From the NCBI GenBank assembly GCA_945859605.1, contig OX243815.1:42233459-42297458 (forward strand): 64,000 nt of DNA, given 5' to 3'. Origin of the DNA: Lumbricus rubellus. Taxonomy: Eukaryota; Annelida; Clitellata; Crassiclitellata; Lumbricidae. A model generated the notes under the pieces. The model ran no database searches, had not been told where the DNA came from, and was given only the letters and a program-made list of their open reading frames with translations. Of this stretch, positions 63,100 to 64,000 are shown piece after piece. The position numbers and the translations under genes were made by a program. The first letter of the stretch is position 1. The number at the start of each line of letters is the position of its first letter.

Positions 63100-64000
63100 T
63101 GTCTTGCCGTGTCTGTCTTACTAAGTATCTCTGTGTTCGTCTGCATCTCCTTCTGTAACTGTCTCTCGGTCTCTGTCTCTGTCTGTGTGTCCTTGTCTGT
63201 CTCTCTTTATCTCTCTGCCTTTCTGCATGTCTCTGTGTCTGCGTCTCTGCGTCTGTCTTTCTGTCTCTCTGTCTCGGTATCTCGGTTACTCTGTCTCTGT
63301 CTCTCTCTCTCTCTGTCTTTTTCTACCAACTTGTGGTTTCTTAACGCAGTTTCTCTTACACTATCTCTGTCTGCCTCTTTATTTCTCAGTCTGTTTGTGC
63401 ATGTGTTTCTCTCTTTGTCACACTATCTCTCTGTCTCTCTCTGTCACTCCCTGTCTAAGTCTCTCTGTCTCTCCCTGTCTTTCTGTCTCTCTGGCTTTCT
63501 CAGTCTTTTTGTCTATCTGTCTCTCTGTCTCTCTCTGTCACTCTCTGTCTCTCTATCTTTCTATGTCGCTATCTCTCTCTGTGTGTGTCTTTCTGTCCTT
63601 GTCTGTCTACATGTATACAGTCTCTCTGCCTCTCTGTATCTCTGTCTCTCTGTCTCTCTGTCTCTCTGTTTCTCTGTCTGTCTGTCTGTCTGTATGTTTG
63701 TCTGTCAGCATTTCTCTATATCTCTCTCTTACTCTGTCTATTGACTGGCCATCTGTTTCTGTTCAGTCAGTTTGTCTGCGTCCTATTCCGACGTCAATGT
63801 TTCTCTTCAATTTCCCTCACTTTGTCTCTCTCAACCTTTTCCTCTTCTTCTCTTCCGGTCACGCTTGCAATTTATCCTGAATAAACTTCCTTGTCAGTCA
63901 CCAAGACAGCGAGTCTGGCTGTCTGTCTGTCTGTCTACCCGTCTGTCTGTCTACCTGTTTGTCTGTCTGTCTTCTTGTCTGTCTTTCTGTCTGGCTGTCT
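63100..64000. repeat. Degenerate CTGT/CTCTGT microsatellite to window end
   Basis: TCTCTGTCTCTG and CTGTCTGTCTGT arrays with a unique island at about 63765-63905. The long Ser/Leu/Cys/Val frames are repeat translations. Confidence 0.93.

Noticed and set aside
63109..63884. Overlapping 200-residue Ser/Leu/Cys frames resembling membrane proteins
   Set aside because: CTGT/CTCTGT microsatellite in all frames; hydrophobicity is a by-product.

Overview
The window reads as nuclear DNA of a marine invertebrate animal. It is AT-rich and gene-poor, crowded with microsatellites and transposon debris, and has one host gene with introns. The frequent AGGCCTA palindromes and a luqin/RYamide-type neuropeptide receptor would suit an echinoderm or hemichordate. 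That placement is an inference; the species cannot be read from the sequence.

Layout. 1-1666: an uninterrupted minus-strand non-LTR reverse transcriptase that runs off the window start. 6292-11291: a minus-strand class A GPCR in three exons, all introns phase 0, 502 codons plus stop, with a 49-bp minisatellite abutting one splice acceptor. 11.7-45.9 kb: mostly simple repeats (CTGT, GGAT/CCAT, CATA, TATC and pyrimidine tracts), plus two tRNA-derived SINE copies, three short DNA transposons with exact target-site duplications (20222-20442, 21215-21541, 26706-27094), a foldback-like inverted repeat (40303-40795), several LINE remnants and three strong hairpins. No further host protein gene could be supported.

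45981-61147: a structurally complete 15,167-bp Polinton/Maverick (adintovirus-like) element. It has a 6-bp target duplication (AAGAAC), terminal inverted repeats of about 330 bp that start AGTAGTAGTC, and an apparently intact virus-like gene set. Genes in order: integrase and zinc-ribbon/phospholipase A2 (minus strand), then on the plus strand packaging ATPase, penton-like minor capsid, a small membrane-active-type protein, a dUTPase-fold protein, a coiled-coil/DUF8207-like protein, a second small basic protein, double-jelly-roll-type major capsid protein, a SAP+NUMOD1-like protein, protein-primed DNA polymerase B, adenain-like protease, and two paralogous fibre-like proteins with different C-terminal heads. 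Integrase, polymerase and TIRs account for replication and integration. ATPase, capsid proteins, protease and small cleavable proteins account for virion assembly. PLA2 and fibres look like entry functions.

The most notable points are these. The integrase frame has no upstream ATG and joins the PLA2 frame at a correctly phased A AAA AAG slippery site. A tRNA-Asp-like module with intact A and B boxes lies in both TIRs. The tandem fibre genes share a 138-nt identical block but carry discoidin-like versus C1q-like heads. The element inserted into the 3' end of an older LINE reverse-transcriptase reading frame. 61.2-64 kb returns to repeat-rich host DNA.
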